Shown here piece after piece: positions 1 through 13,300 of a stretch of DNA of 60,000 nt; within the stretch, counting starts at the first letter, position 1; each line of letters begins with the position of its first letter. The notes under the pieces were generated by a model that made no database searches, was not told where the DNA came from, and worked only from the letters and a program-made list of their open reading frames with translations. A program made the position numbers and the translations under genes. Where the stretch lies: NCBI RefSeq assembly GCF_037975245.1, contig NC_092566.1:17519001-17579000 (forward strand). The letters run 5' to 3'. This stretch comes from Apostichopus japonicus (taxonomy: Eukaryota; Echinodermata; Holothuroidea; Aspidochirotida; Stichopodidae).

Positions 1-1343
1 ATATATGTTAGCTTCAAGTCATATCAGATGCAACTACTAATAAAGCTATCTGAATTTTTAGACAGAAGTGAGATATGCTATATATTTTACATTATTGCAA
101 ACCAATTCTTTGATGTGTAAAAAGTACTAAAGTGGTTGCCAACCTACATACAAACCGCAGAGCAGATCTGTTTTCATATATGCTTAGGCTCCAAGTTTTC
201 ATAGTTTTATGTGTTAGGTTACCTATAACATTTGATGAGAACTGAGTGGTGAAAATGGTGGAATGGTTCACAAGGTACTCACGGTTTACTGGGTTGACTG
301 TCAAATGGGTTGGACGTCACTGTCGAAGTAAGATAACAAATAATTATTCATTATTTCACACACAGAGCAAAGAAGAACGTCTTTTTACACTGAAGACCAG
401 ATTACTACATGATATGACAGTTTACTAGTAATATCAAAAGATTGTAATACATTTTCATTGAGGAAATTGTGCAATAAAGTTTAAAGATATGAAATCAACA
501 TGTATTTACCACTTAAACAAAACATGTCTCTCAAAGACTTTCCAATTTTAGAGTAAAATGTTGGCTTTCAAAAGTTGACAATTTGTTTCATAAGGCATTT
601 TAAAGTTCCTATCATTCAGGTACCATCCTTAAACAGTTCAGTGATTCACAGAATATGTTTGCCATCAAATTTTTAACTGAATAAAATGAACGACTAGTTG
701 TATGGAATGTCTTTCGGACAAAATGAAAGATAAGCTTACAATAAATTACCTGCACATTGTATCTTTTCTTAATGTTATTGGTTTACAAATTCCACATGTA
801 GTGTGACATTATGTTCTATCTTTTGATATATATATATATTTTTTATGAAAAGCAGGTATTAAAATGAAACAGACATGCAAATAAAAAACACTCACTGAAA
901 CTAAAGAGAGGAAAATGATAATGCGTGCAGGGGCCAAACAGTTTGAGAAACTTACTGTGCATCTGGGCATGGTGCATATACTGTATATGCACCACAATAC
1001 TCCAGATAGTTAGGTACATTTATACAGTGTAAAGAAGAAAAACCATATGGAAAGCACAAAACAGTACACATGCATCAAATTTGCAAACACACAAGCACAT
1101 TAAATATCTGAAGGGAATGGAAGACATTATATTAAGTTGTATTCATGGATAGAAGCTGAAAAGAATCAGGCACAGAGTACTTTATGTTCAATATTGGCAA
1201 TCAGTTGCTAATGGAAAATTTGTGAAAAGGAGCATTAAAAAACATGATAGAAACAAATACTTGTCTATGTAATAAGTGGATGTGGAAATGAAAGGAGGAA
1301 AAATAGATGACTTATGAAATCAGGAAAGATATAAGCTTGAAAG

Positions 1344-1450
1344 TTTTAATCCATAAGCCCTTGCTGGTTTCTCCCACATTCGTGGTCGCTTAAGCGTCGT
1401 AAATATAGCTGCTGGTTATTATATTATTATCATTATTATTATATATGATG
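1344..1450 (+). repeat. 5'-truncated SINE copy (3' body and tail)
   Basis: This copy shares the string CCATAAGCCCTTGC-GGTTTCTCC-ACA with the 3' part of the tRNA-derived SINE near 8700. It then runs into a TTATTATTA-type tail (about 1417-1445). The tRNA-like head is missing, the usual outcome of incomplete retroposition. Confidence 0.7.
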
Positions 1451-1547
1451 AAAGCCAAGCAATGTCTAACCAACATTTTGGTTGCAATATTTTCTGATAG
1501 CAGAAAAAGATAGCAAGGAATGATCACAAGCTTGCAATTTGAAGCAG

Positions 1548-1594
1548 TTCCTAATTTGTAGCAAGTTTATTTTCCTAATTTGTAGCAAGTTTAT
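1548..1594. repeat. 23-bp tandem duplication, period 24
   Basis: The 23-bp string TTCCTAATTTGTAGCAAGTT plus TAT occurs at 1548-1570 and again at 1572-1594 with no mismatch. It sits directly upstream of a hammerhead-like motif and may mark a retroelement end. Confidence 0.85.
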
Positions 1595-1609
1595 ATCTTC
1601 TTTTTTTTA

Positions 1610-1648
1610 GCCTCTGAAGAAGATCCTCCTAGGATCGAAACGTCAGGC
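1610..1648 (+). ncRNA. Hammerhead-ribozyme-like motif (minimal, retroelement-type)
   Basis: A CTGAAGA box (1614-1620) is followed by a GATCC-TCCTA-GGATC hairpin (1622-1636). Then come GAAAC (1637-1641) and GTC (1642-1644). GCCT at 1610-1613 can pair with AGGC at 1645-1648 as stem I, and AC/GT at 1640-1643 could form only a zero-loop stem III. An extra A at 1621 departs from the consensus. Hammerhead motifs with tiny stem III are known from Penelope-like retroelements. Activity here is unproven. Confidence 0.4.
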
Positions 1649-2271
1649 CAACTTACTTTTACACAGTTTATATCTTTATTTGCTAAATCTTTTCGTTTCA
1701 ACAAATGAACGTTAATTAACAAACTCCATCTGATCTGACAAATATTCCTGCAATAATATTTTTCATGACTATTAATCATATGCAAAATGTATTCAAATTC
1801 AGAAATTTTCAAAATTGTTACATTTTATTGAGATGAAAATTCACAAGCTGCTTTTAATGGCATGCTTATTCTATCGAACCATATTATTGAAAATTGACTA
1901 AACTAAATTGTAAGATGATGCTTTTAGGTTTCAGACATCTGCTTAATTTCACCTTCTACTGGTAATACAACATCACAAATTTACTATACAGTATATGGCA
2001 ATGTCCTGTTCATGGCATGACTTTTGAACCATATGGTATACATGTATCTCCAAAAACAGAATAAGACCTTTCTATGGTGTTGGGGGGAAGGAAGATGTTC
2101 ATCAGAAACATCTCAATCACATAAGATAACATTACTGAGTAGTTTTTCTTGTTCTTTCATATATATATATATAAATATATACGAGCAACAAGAGAGAAAA
2201 ACTACAAGACTATAAAGAAGACAGAATTGATTATTAAAGTTTTTCAGTAAAACGTGTACAAGATTGATATG

Positions 2272-2607
2272 CAGGGATGTGCCCAGGATTGCCTGAGTGC
2301 CGGATATCCTGATTGCCGTCCTGGGGAGTGGTCTAAGTGGGAGGAGGTGACCCCCTCCCCTTTGAGAAATTTTTCGATTTTTGAAGGTGCTCAGATGCCA
2401 AATGCTGGCACTTGTGTAGCTTTTTAAGCACATACACTAGTTTTGCTAACAATTTACATTTTTAATTTTTTTGTGTGAATTATATTGTTAGGAATGTCGG
2501 GATTTTAGATGAAAATAGTGCTGGGTGGGATTCACGATTTTCAAGACAGTGCTGGGCGGTAATTTTTAGTGCTGGGGGGGGGGCCGCCCAGCGTGGGCAC
2601 ATCCCTG
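2272..2607. mobile_element. 336-bp non-autonomous TIR element, hAT-like ends
   Basis: The ends are the 14-bp perfect inverted repeat CAGGGATGTGCCCA (2272-2285 and its complement ending at 2607). The element is flanked by a direct repeat GATATG at 2266-2271 and 2608-2613. The CAGGG terminus is hAT-like, but hAT duplications are normally 8 bp, so the family is uncertain. No transposase is encoded, and the interior has short T-rich and G-rich stretches. Confidence 0.75.
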
Positions 2608-3131
2608 GATATGTAAGAGTGAGTTAGTAGGAGCCATACCCATGGATGCATCATCATGATCTGGGAATCTGTAGGTAGGTGTGTAAGGGTTAGGGTCTGC
2701 TGTGAAAGAAAATATCGTATGAATATGCATGAAGCAAGCATTAAATTATTCAATCATGAGGCCATTCAAAAAATATAAATGCATTTATGAATAAATTGAT
2801 ACCAAGAAGATCAAGGGCATAACAAATGGATTAAGAAAGCTCAGAAGCAGGTGAAAGGAAATATATGAATATGCAAATTCGGCAGCATACATATTCAACA
2901 CTTTGAGGAAATATCCTCAAGGCATGATGGGATTATGGAGACTGCAATATGAGGAGATGTAAATTATGTCATGAATAAATAAGAATCATTCCGAAGGTGA
3001 AAGAGGGCACAATTTGAAGAAAATGCAGAAATTAATGACATCATCAGGCCGTATTGTCAGAAGCAGTAAAAGGTCACTTAGAAGCAATCTATTAACATGT
3101 TAATGTAACTATTCCATTAGAGCATTAATAA

Positions 3132-3297
3132 GGGGTTAATCAACGGTCTAGCGTGGGTTACTCACAGGATTAATGCACGATCAGGGGATAATGCAAGCGA
3201 TGCACGAGGGCGGAGCCCGAGTGCATCCAGCGATAGCATTAACACCCGAAGTGCATTAATCATGTGAGTAACGCACGCTAGACCGTTGATTAACCCC
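3132..3297. mobile_element. Long near-perfect palindrome (foldback/MITE-like)
   Basis: Arms of about 47 bp at 3132-3178 and 3251-3297 are near-perfect inverted copies, beginning GGGGTTAATCAACGGTCTAG. The spacer itself contains the inverted segments CGAGGGCGGAGCCCGAG and TGCAAGCGATGCAC, so almost the whole 166 bp can fold. A partial third copy of the arm (GTTACTCACAGGATTAA) is at about 3407-3424. This implies a larger element to about 3432. Confidence 0.75.
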
Positions 3298-4238
3298 GTT
3301 CATTCATACACTACCATTTGTGTGGTAGAAAAATCATAAAACAAAACATTTTTGGTTACATATAACCAAAGATTTATTAAAGTGATGCCCCGTAATTTTA
3401 CCGTGCGTTACTCACAGGATTAACCACGGTCAGCTGACCTGAATGGACCAATAGTATTTAGGAATCTTTACTTAGTATGAATGAATGTAGTATCATAAAT
3501 GTATTAGTGGATAAAAGGTTAACAGAGGTAAGATTTACTGCAAACACATTCAAATTATGTTAACGATACAAGTCAGTCGCGTCTGAGTAAAGGGCGGTTG
3601 GTGGTTGAGCTGAAAGGCTAATACTACGAGGGTCATGAAGATCAACACAACCCATTGTTGAAAGGGGCTCATGTGTGCTGCTACACTGTTTCTAAAATAG
3701 TGTCTAGTCCAACATTACAAGCTAATGCAACATTGGAGCCATTCCATAGTATTCATTACACTGTTTTCACACATTTTAATTGCTCCATAACAGTATTCCA
3801 CAGCAATTATTACCACTAATAAGAAATGGCCTTGTGTATTCAAGATTTAATTTAGTTCTAGAAATTGAATAAAAAGTTGATGATAGAATTAAAATCCCTC
3901 TCACTAACTACTGGGCAACAACAGACCACCACTCTTGGCATATTTTTCCTCATTTCTTTCCTAGCACTCTGTTTCAGGTTAGTATTGTTGATACAACTTC
4001 CAAGAACAAAAAAAGATATTTAACTTATAAAAACCTATAAAAAACTGGGCAAATCTTTACACAAAACTTTTAGTATTTCAGATAAATTTAGTGAATTAAA
4101 CTAGCATCTAATGCAAACTAATTAACATGTTAAGTGGATTATTATTATTATAATTATTATTAAAGCAGCTCAAACTGGCAGGCAATTTATTTAGTCTGTT
4201 ATCAACTGGGACTGAGATGAAACAAAAGGAGCATGTAC

Positions 4239-4301
4239 CAGTGCCAGCTAGGGGTGTCGGTGGTTCCGTCATTTCGTAACTGGCAACCAGTGGATTGCCA
4301 T
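4239..4301 (-). CDS. Exon 14: short cassette downstream of SoHo
   Basis: 63 nt, symmetric phase 1-1. With the base from exon 13 it reads DGNPLVASYEMTEPPTPLAG plus T. It has a very good pyrimidine-rich acceptor (ccctctcttaccctctgtag) and a weaker donor, ACTG|gtacat. The phase and the P-L-V-A-S-Y-E/E-P-P-x-P flavour fit the linker between SoHo and SH3 in SORBS proteins. Reading past the donor runs into low-complexity codons and a stop. Later exons must lie left of the window, since I find no convincing one in 1-4238. Confidence 0.68.
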
Positions 4302-7300
4302 CTACAGAGGGTAAGAGAGGGAACAAAGATGATGCTTACAAAAACCATACTCTGATATTTCTCCTCACAAAGCAGCAAATGTAGGTAAGATGAGAAGGAA
4401 CTTTAACCAATTCTTCATTTCTCTGTTCCATATGTAAGTACCAAACACTGAAGAATCCCACTAATCTATGCAATAAAACCCACATATTTGTGGATTTCTA
4501 ATGCGGTTACCTCACGGCCATCTCCACTTTGAAAATTTTGAAACACTTATAAAAAAATGTAAAAAAAATTAACAATTATGTCAGAGATATTCTTTAGTCA
4601 CCTGTTCCCACCTACTCATCAATATCTAACATGGCTAGCATAGATCCCATATGGTTCTAACATATAGTTACCTCACAGTCATCTCTACAGTGATACCATT
4701 AAAAACCTCTCTTTATTTAGGTACTTGAATGTCAGAGTCAGTATGTTCTTCAGCCACCTGTCCCCACCTACTCATCAATATCTAAAATGGCTAGCATATA
4801 TCCCATAGCATACATTCTCACATATATGCAGTAGTTACCTCATAGTCATCTCTACAGTGATACCATTAAAAACCTCCCTTTATTTAGGTACTTGAAAGTC
4901 AGAGTCAGTATGTAAATAGAAACCTATCCCCATCTACTCATCAATATCTAACATGAATAGCATACATCCCATATGGTTCTCACATATAGTTACCTCACAG
5001 TCATCTCTACAGTGAAACCATTAAAAACCTCCCTTTATTTAGGTATTTGAATGTCAGAGTCAGTATGTTCTTCAGCCACCTATCCGCACCTACTCATCAA
5101 TATCTAACATGAATAGCATATATCCCATATGGTTCTCACATATAGTTACATCACAGTCATCGCTACAGTGATACCATTAAAAACCTCCCTTTATTTAGGT
5201 ACTTGAAAGTCAGAGTCAGTATGTTCTTCAGCCACCTGTCCCCACCTACTCATCAATACCTAACATGGATAGCATACATCCCATATGGTTCTCAAACATA
5301 GTTACCTCACAGTCATCTCTACAGTGATACCATTAAAAACCTCCCTTTATTTAGGTACTTGAAAGTCAGAGTCAGTATGTAAATAGAAACCTGTTCCCAC
5401 CTACTCATCAATATCTAACATGAATAGCATATATCCCATATGGTTCTCACATATAGTTACCTCACAGTCATCTCTACAGTGAAACCATTAAAAACCTCCC
5501 TTTATTTAGGTACTTGAAAGTTAGAATCAGTATGTTCTTCAGCCACCTGTCCCCACCTACTCATCAATATCTAACATGAATAGAATATATCCCATATGGT
5601 TCTAACATGTAATTACCTCACGGTCATCTCTACAGTGATACCATAAAAACCTCCCTTTATTTAGGTACTTGAAAGTCAGAGTCAGTATGTTCTTCAGCCA
5701 CCTGTCCCCACCTACTCATCAATATCTAACATGAATAGAATATATCCCATATGGTTCTAACATGTAATTACCTCACGGTCATCTCTACAGTGATACCATA
5801 AAAACCTCCCTTTATTTAGGTACTTGAAAGTTAGAATCAGTATGTTCTTCAGCCACCTATCCCCACCTACTCATCAATACCTAACATGGATAGCATACAT
5901 CCCATATGGTTCTCACACATAGTTACCTCACAGTCATCTCTACAGTGATACCATTAAAAACCTCCCTTTATTTAGGTATTTGAATGTCAGAGTCAGTATG
6001 TTCTTCAGCCACCTATCCCCACCTACTCATCAATATCTAACATGAATAGCATATATCCCATATGGTTCTCACATTTAGTAACCTCACGGTCATCTCTACA
6101 GTGACACCATTAACAACCTCCCTTTATTAATAGGTACTTCAAAGTCAGAGTTCAGTATGTTCTTCTGTCTCACTTTTCTCAATGAATTGCAGTGTCTGTT
6201 CTAACTACAGTCCTCTTTTATATAGGTAACTTGTACGAAGAGCAAGGGGAGAACAAATAAAAAACAAGACAAATTTTGGTTTCGTTCTACAGGCCACACT
6301 GGGACGGGGGGGGGAGATGGAATGGTGTGTTGCATTTCAATTCATATCAAGGACACGACAATCATCATGTCTGACATTTCTGTGACCTTGGAGTTCACCA
6401 TATCATATCATGCGCTAAAAATAGTCACTTTTTAGGTGGAATAATATGGTGATCACTGACAACTAAACAATAATTTTGTTTTTTAATAATAGAGATTAAA
6501 CGGTTGGCAACTATTTGAGTCAAACTATGGTTTTTTTTAATACTAAAATGGAGTAACCAAGAATTTAACCAAGAATTTATTCTGCTGTGGTTTGTAAAAT
6601 TTTTTTTTTTTTTTCAAAGTTTGTTAGCAAAGTTTTTTTTTTTGGTCATCATCACTCCCTTGGAAAAAAATTTGCAAGAGGATCATCGTTCAAGAAAAGA
6701 CATTCATTGTAAAAGTACGATAGTGCACAAGCCATCAATATCGCAAGCGATAAATATTGCCCGTCACCGAATTACGAGAGCCACATTTTTCACATTTTTA
6801 ATTTGTCCTGCGATTATTTGAAATGGAATGTTGGTTTGATAAGTTAATGAGATGTCTTTATTAATGAAATAATAATAAAAAAGAAAAACACAAATAGAAA
6901 AGAATGCGAGTCAGAATTAAGACATGAATGATCTCAAGTCTGATATTTAAATGAAAAATGGTTATATGTCATTCCAACGAGTAATGGTTAGGAATGTATT
7001 TTTCAAATTGAATTAACAGAATGAACATTAGAAATAAATTGGTTAAAACTTGCAATTCTAGAATAACTTAATACTGTTATCTACTAGTGATCTCTCAACA
7101 GGGGTGGAGTAGACAGGGGAGGGGGGAGGGGGAGCACCTGCCCACCAAGTTTTGTGAAAAAACTTAAAGTGCCTCTTTTTATAAATGAAAAGTATCCTTT
7201 CGCCATTTTCTTCTACTTAAAAAGTGCTTTTTGTTGAAATAATGAATACAATTGTACTTCAAAGAGGGCCCTATTGTTTAAAATGCAAGAAAAAAGGTTA

Positions 7301-10300
7301 GAATAAAAAAGTGCCTAATTTTGTTGAAAAACACTCAAATGTTGGAATATGCAATACAGAATTGCACAGAGGATTCATTTAGTCGGAAAGCTTTTCACAT
7401 AACGTTGCCCCCTCAAATCAAAGTTATTAATGTCCCAATCCACCTTGAAGTCCCACCCACCCCCACCCACCCACCCTTAAAATTGACTATTACTCCACCA
7501 GTTTCTTAAGTTATTAAAGTGTTATCAATAACAGAACACCTTTTTAACTAATTCCAAAACACTGGCATAAAGAAAACCACAGGATGCTATTGAGAAAAAG
7601 AAGATATTAATGGAGGTCCCCTTTCTAATCACAAAAACTGAATAGTAATGACAATAATTAAGCATGCAGTTTGGACTTATTTCTTTTATTTTATTCTAAG
7701 ATGCTTTATAAAATCAAAAGACACAGCATTATTCCAGTTTCGTTTCCTGTTGTATTTAGAGAGACTTAAGTATCCTTTTCAAAATTATGACTATACTTGG
7801 ACTGAAGAAGCAGCATCATTGCATGAAAAGGAGTCAGTGAACTTTGACCTCTTAAAAGAAAAAAGATGGCGACTGGGGCAGCGTTTGGATGAATGATGCA
7901 GTCAAATTGATTTGAAAAAGTAAAATATTAAGCATAAACCACCCCTGAGGAAGAAAAAATGTTAGTTTTCCTTGGGAGTTGTACCACTCTCGGTGAGTTT
8001 GTGTTCCCGGCATCCTTTGCACCCACACACTGCTTAGTTTCTCCCGTACTTCTACTCCCTGCTACCGTTTACAGTACACCATGTAATCGAAGTTACTAAG
8101 CAATAAGATTATCTCTCTTATCTTTATATCCTGTTATTAGATCATGGAGGGTAGAGTGTGAAAAATAGAGGAATATGCAGGCAATTAGGGATGTCCACAG
8201 TGGGACAGAATTGGCTTTCGAAAGAAAAGAGATGCCCTCTACCTGACCACCCTATGCGGGAGACCCTTATATAAAGTCTGAACTTCTTACCTTCATCTCG
8301 ATCTTGTTTGTGAATCGACTTGTACATCTCTTTGTACCAATCGTGTCTGTTATCTTCTTTAACATGCTGAGGGTGAAGAGAGTGGATAAAAACATCAACA
8401 CATCTTTCTAAGAGCATTGAGAAAAGTATTACTCTGTATATTTTATAAAGAACAATTTTGCTAAAACTAACCAAAAAGTAACCAAACAGTATACATTTTG
8501 TAAAGTGTTGGGATATTTATACCGGTGCTGTGGCCGAGTGGATAAAGGCGGTGGCATTTGAAGCAATGAGGCTTAGCAATCGGGAAGTTCGATTTCTGAC
8601 CACAGTAAGGTGGGTTTTTCCATCTGAAATGACTTTCTAAATAGATTCCAAATTTGAGTTAAAATGTTGAATTAGAAGCCACCTGACCTGAAAGTTGTCA
8701 TCCATAAGCCCTTGCGGGTTTCTCCTACAGTCCTGGTCACTAGAGCTTTGTTAAACTAACTGCCTGATTATTAATATTAATTGGTTAGAAATTGGAAAAT
8801 AACATAAGCATACACTCTTTGAAAGTTTCATATTTTCTTCTTCTGGCCACCAGCAAAAAAGAAAGAACCATTTTTGCTTACTGTTACTTTCTCATTTCTC
8901 TCAATGTATTCTAGAAACAAGTGAAGACACCGACTCACAACAAATTACATTTTCATTCCTGCCTTGAAATATACTTAATGGAAAATGAACCCATAAACTG
9001 CTTCAAATCTATCAGCCTTTTGTTAGTATCTTATGCAGGAAAACTTGAATCCATTACTCAAAGCTACTGAAACTTTTACAATGCACTTGGAAGACTATAT
9101 AAAAATCCTTGCCTGCGGTAATTAGCGAGCTAGCTGTGATTTTTATAATGGCCGTGGCAATGCTAAGCTGCAATTTTTCATTAAAGTCAGCTTAGGATTC
9201 GGGACTTTTAAGAAGGTTATAACCACTGTCTGGAAGGCATTTGACTGAAGCAGAAATGATACACATTTAAAGCCTTTAAATTATCAAGCAAGGTCACAGA
9301 GGACAAATCAAAGTAAGCCCTACAGTATTGCCGGAGGGTGCTGACTGAATAGAGTAATGGCGATGACTTCAAGATAGACGTTGCCGAGATGAAGACAGGG
9401 AATTTATCAAATACAATCCGTTACTTTAGCTGACAGGAATATTCATTAGAGGGAAAGAACTGCTTTCCTTGAAAATGCTGGGGAGATCCAAGTGAATATA
9501 TATTATATCCTATTTATAAATATGTACTTTCATGTATTGATACTGGATTTTTAATCAACTTGAAACTTTAATAAACCTGAAGGTTTCATAAAACTGAAGG
9601 ATTTTTACACAAAAACAAATGCTTTTCAGGTTTTTGCCTGCTGGCTAGCTCCATAAAATTCTATGCTTCTAAAGGTGGACTGAATCTGCCTCCATGGATG
9701 GCTAGCTTTCGTTTTGATTGATATGGTTAGGGGTGGAGGTAAGGTTCGACTGGCTAGGTTGTGAGTGGTAGTTGCAAGGGACGGGAACTTCCCAGAGATG
9801 GGCTAAAAACATTTTTCTTCAGCATCATACCTGTCTCAAGCCCAGAGGCATTCCAGATTCTTGATCCCTGGGTCCGATGCCTTCGTAGGTCGGGGCCTTC
9901 TGTACGATCCTCTGTTTGGTTTCGTCGTTCAGATTGGTGGTTTCATGTTTCGGTTTATCTTCCATGGGGTAATATGTATCTGTGTGGATCTGGTCTCCAT
10001 CTATCGTAATCTTCTGGTACAGAGCACCGGTGGGTAGTTGAGCTGGATCTAAAAAAAATTAATAATAAAAATAAAAATAAATGTTGGACACTTCATGCAT
10101 CGTTCGACACCTAACTATATCAAAGTTCTGTGTAACGATTTGATGGCTCTTGTACCGAGGTCTACGGTATTTGAGTGATAGTACTGCCACTCCTTGGTGT
10201 GGATTATTCTAATTCATTTTAAAATATCAAAGGGTATTTATAACAGATCATTTTTAATAGCTGACGTTTTCGCAACAGAGCTCCATCTGTCTGCATGTAG

Positions 10301-13300
10301 AGATCAGTTGAGAGTGCCGCCACCCCCCCCCCCCCCCATCCCTTTAACTAGGTTGGAGGCACATTCTATCATCATTGAAAGCATGATAGAAACATGATAA
10401 CTTATGATATTGTAATGATGATAATATAAGTAAAGTTGAAGGTTCACAGTATTGTTTGAGGCCAACACCCCCCCCCATCCAATACACACCACTTTAATCC
10501 CTGGTCATTGGTAACTTGTCACATCCATATACCAAGTGTTCACAATTCAAACAATCTCTACATGTCCCCTGGGGGGGAGGCTTCCCATAGGGTGCAGCCA
10601 CAAACAGGTGCATGCAACTATATTTACAAGATACCCTCGCAAGTCCCCATTTACACACCTGGGTGAAGAGAGGCAATGGAGATATAAAGTACTTTGCCCA
10701 AAGACAAACCTAATGATTCGGCCAGGACTCGAAGATCACAAATCTACTGCTATCATCACATAGTTAGCTTCAAGCACTGTACAGTACTACAAAGCATTTC
10801 AGACATTTTCCAGAAAAGTTGAAGATCCACATATGGTCACAATACCTCTGTAATACATCCCTCACCCAACCCCACCCCCCCCCTTCCAAAAAAGAAAAAG
10901 AAGAAGAAGAAATCCAAGCACATCTTACAAATCCCCTGAACCAAAATTCTTGACCAGGGGAGTATCAAATTCATTTCTTTTTTCCTTTTTTATTGGTATT
11001 TTCTTTCATGAATAAGAACTGCTATATACGCACATTCATGAATATGCAATTATTTATTGAAGCAAAGTAGTATTCAACATTACCACCTTGACGACAAACC
11101 TGACACTTTAAAGATTGATGACAGAGTATACCACAATGAAGTTAACTACTCTTAAATATATACATGCAGCTTCCATAAATGTTGACCCTTCACCTGTAAT
11201 GACAGTTACATTAGGCTTCTTGGGTGGTGGTTGCCTTCTGGAGGGGGCTCTTGGAGGGGTCTGTGGAGGACCAGGTGATGGAGTGCGCCTGGTGGCTGTT
11301 GTTATATAGGTCAAAAGGTGAAGCCGAGATGAAGATAAGAGAAGAGAAGAAAGATGGAGGCTATGTGAGCTTTTATGGAAAGTGAGTTAGCAGAGAAGAA
11401 TGTGATATATGTTATAGATATATGTTCTATGATTTGTGTTAGGTGAGTATAAAATGAAATGAATGACAACTTCTCCAGCCTGCTACAGAGATTTATTAGC
11501 TAGCTGAGCAGAATTTGCAGCACTTGATATGATGGCTTAAAAAGCAACCAGTATAAAGTTGAAAACTTTGTCCCCAACGTTCCTCATTTCCATAAATTGC
11601 ATTTAAATATTGTACAAACTGCACACTAGTTAAGGTACTGAAAACTTATATTACAAACCAATTGTGAAGCTTCAAAACATGTAACAACATTTAAATAAAT
11701 CTACACAAGATAGTCTACCCTCGCCTTCCACCCCCCCCCCCCCCCAATTCCTCACAACTTGCCCAAAGAGATATTATCTCTTAACACGTAACATGTGATA
11801 TAGATTCATGAGATGAACAGCGTGTGTTCTGTGGTGTTATTCTGCATGGACATCCTGTTATATTCAGTCTGCTTATCTGGAGGACCACCGACATCATGAA
11901 CCTTTGCAATGCATTTCAGTCTAGTCTAAAGCAAAATTGTTTGTTTGCAGGAACCTACTACCACCACCACATTGTAAAAACAATTCATTCAAAATGCAGA
12001 TTTTTATAAATGATCACAACACCTGTTCTCATCAAATATATCACCAGCTAATAGGATGTACCAAACACCTAAAGGGAATTGCCTCCTTTCCGATCAAATT
12101 TAAAGTCTCGTAAGAACAAACTTTCAATTTACTATTAATAGTTAAAACAAAATGAAAGTATTTTTGTGTTCAAAAATGTCTCAACAATACGTTCCTATTT
12201 TACATTCAATTGTTATTTATGATCTGACCTATTGGGAATTACAGAAATGCCAGCTCCGAAAAATTGAATTTTTGACCCATGACAGATTCTCTCCAACTAT
12301 ATACAGGTCTGATACAATGCCATGAATAATAATGTTACTTCATCTACTGCAGTTCCCTGAAGAATGCTATGTAGCCTCCCAAAACAATTATCTTGTTTTC
12401 AAGACTTGGAATTATAAAGTCTGGTCAAAATACATTGGATCCTAAACAGCCGAAAAGAAAAAAAAGGGTATAGAACCTAACTGTAATGTATACAAAAGCC
12501 TCTGTTTTATGCATGCAATAGATAAAGAGTTTTACCGCAATTACTTGTAAACTCAATAAAAATACACGCGACTTGGAGGATTTTACGAACCATATTTTTT
12601 TTTATACATATCTGAACATTAGCGACAACACTGAACCTCACAATACATTCTAATCAACTATTAATTTTAAAGATGTGTCCAAACCGAACTTTTTAGCTAA
12701 TGGAACCACGTTTTTTTGCTCTTTTCTTTTGACAGTCCTTTTTGTTGAGATTTATGCGGATCAATTATCAGGTCAGAGGTCATCTGCTTGAATACGACTG
12801 CTTTTGAGTCTGTCGTTTTCATCACAGAATATTTTAATCTTTGTTAGATCATTTTCCTCATTCTCGTTGTCATATTGATAAATAGGTCAGCTTGTCAGTA
12901 AACATCCACACCTTTCACTGAATATTATTAATATTACTTTGGCCTCAACTGTTTAGTCCCCTTTGTTGGAACACTGATCTATGTTCATTATAGCCCACAG
13001 CGTGAAGTATTAGTTGGTATGTCTAGCATATTCTAGCAGATTGCGAGGCTAACATCAACCACCTTTGATGACAGTGACGGAAGAAGGATCAACAAACCGT
13101 GAGAATTCAAAATATGTTTGTGGATTAATAAAACCTCGGCTGAATTCAATGAGTAACGTAATTAGGCCGGGCGAAACTTGATAGGGATATCATTACAGGA
13201 TTAGATCAAATGGCGGAATGGGTTAACTACCTCAGCAGCGGGAGAAATTGGCAGCTAGATAGATAGGAATGTTAGAGCTTGTTTGAGAGTAAGATGGTGC

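Larger units (their letters stand above)
1..4238. other. Intron DNA 3' of exon 14; no exon found
   Basis: I searched the minus strand for further SoHo-SH3 linker or SH3 exons and saw none with both splice sites. The stretch holds a 3' SINE fragment, a hammerhead-like motif, a TIR element and a palindromic element, listed separately. The rest is AT-rich, with short TA runs near 826 and 2158. Confidence 0.6.

Noticed and set aside
7648-7896. 82-codon plus-strand frame ending LKEKRWRLGQRLDE
   Set aside because: It looks protein-like at its end but begins in low-complexity F/Y codons and has no homologue I recognise or supporting splice site.
8527-8606. Functional serine tRNA gene
   Set aside because: The B box is degenerate and the tRNA-like part runs directly into a SINE body shared with another locus.
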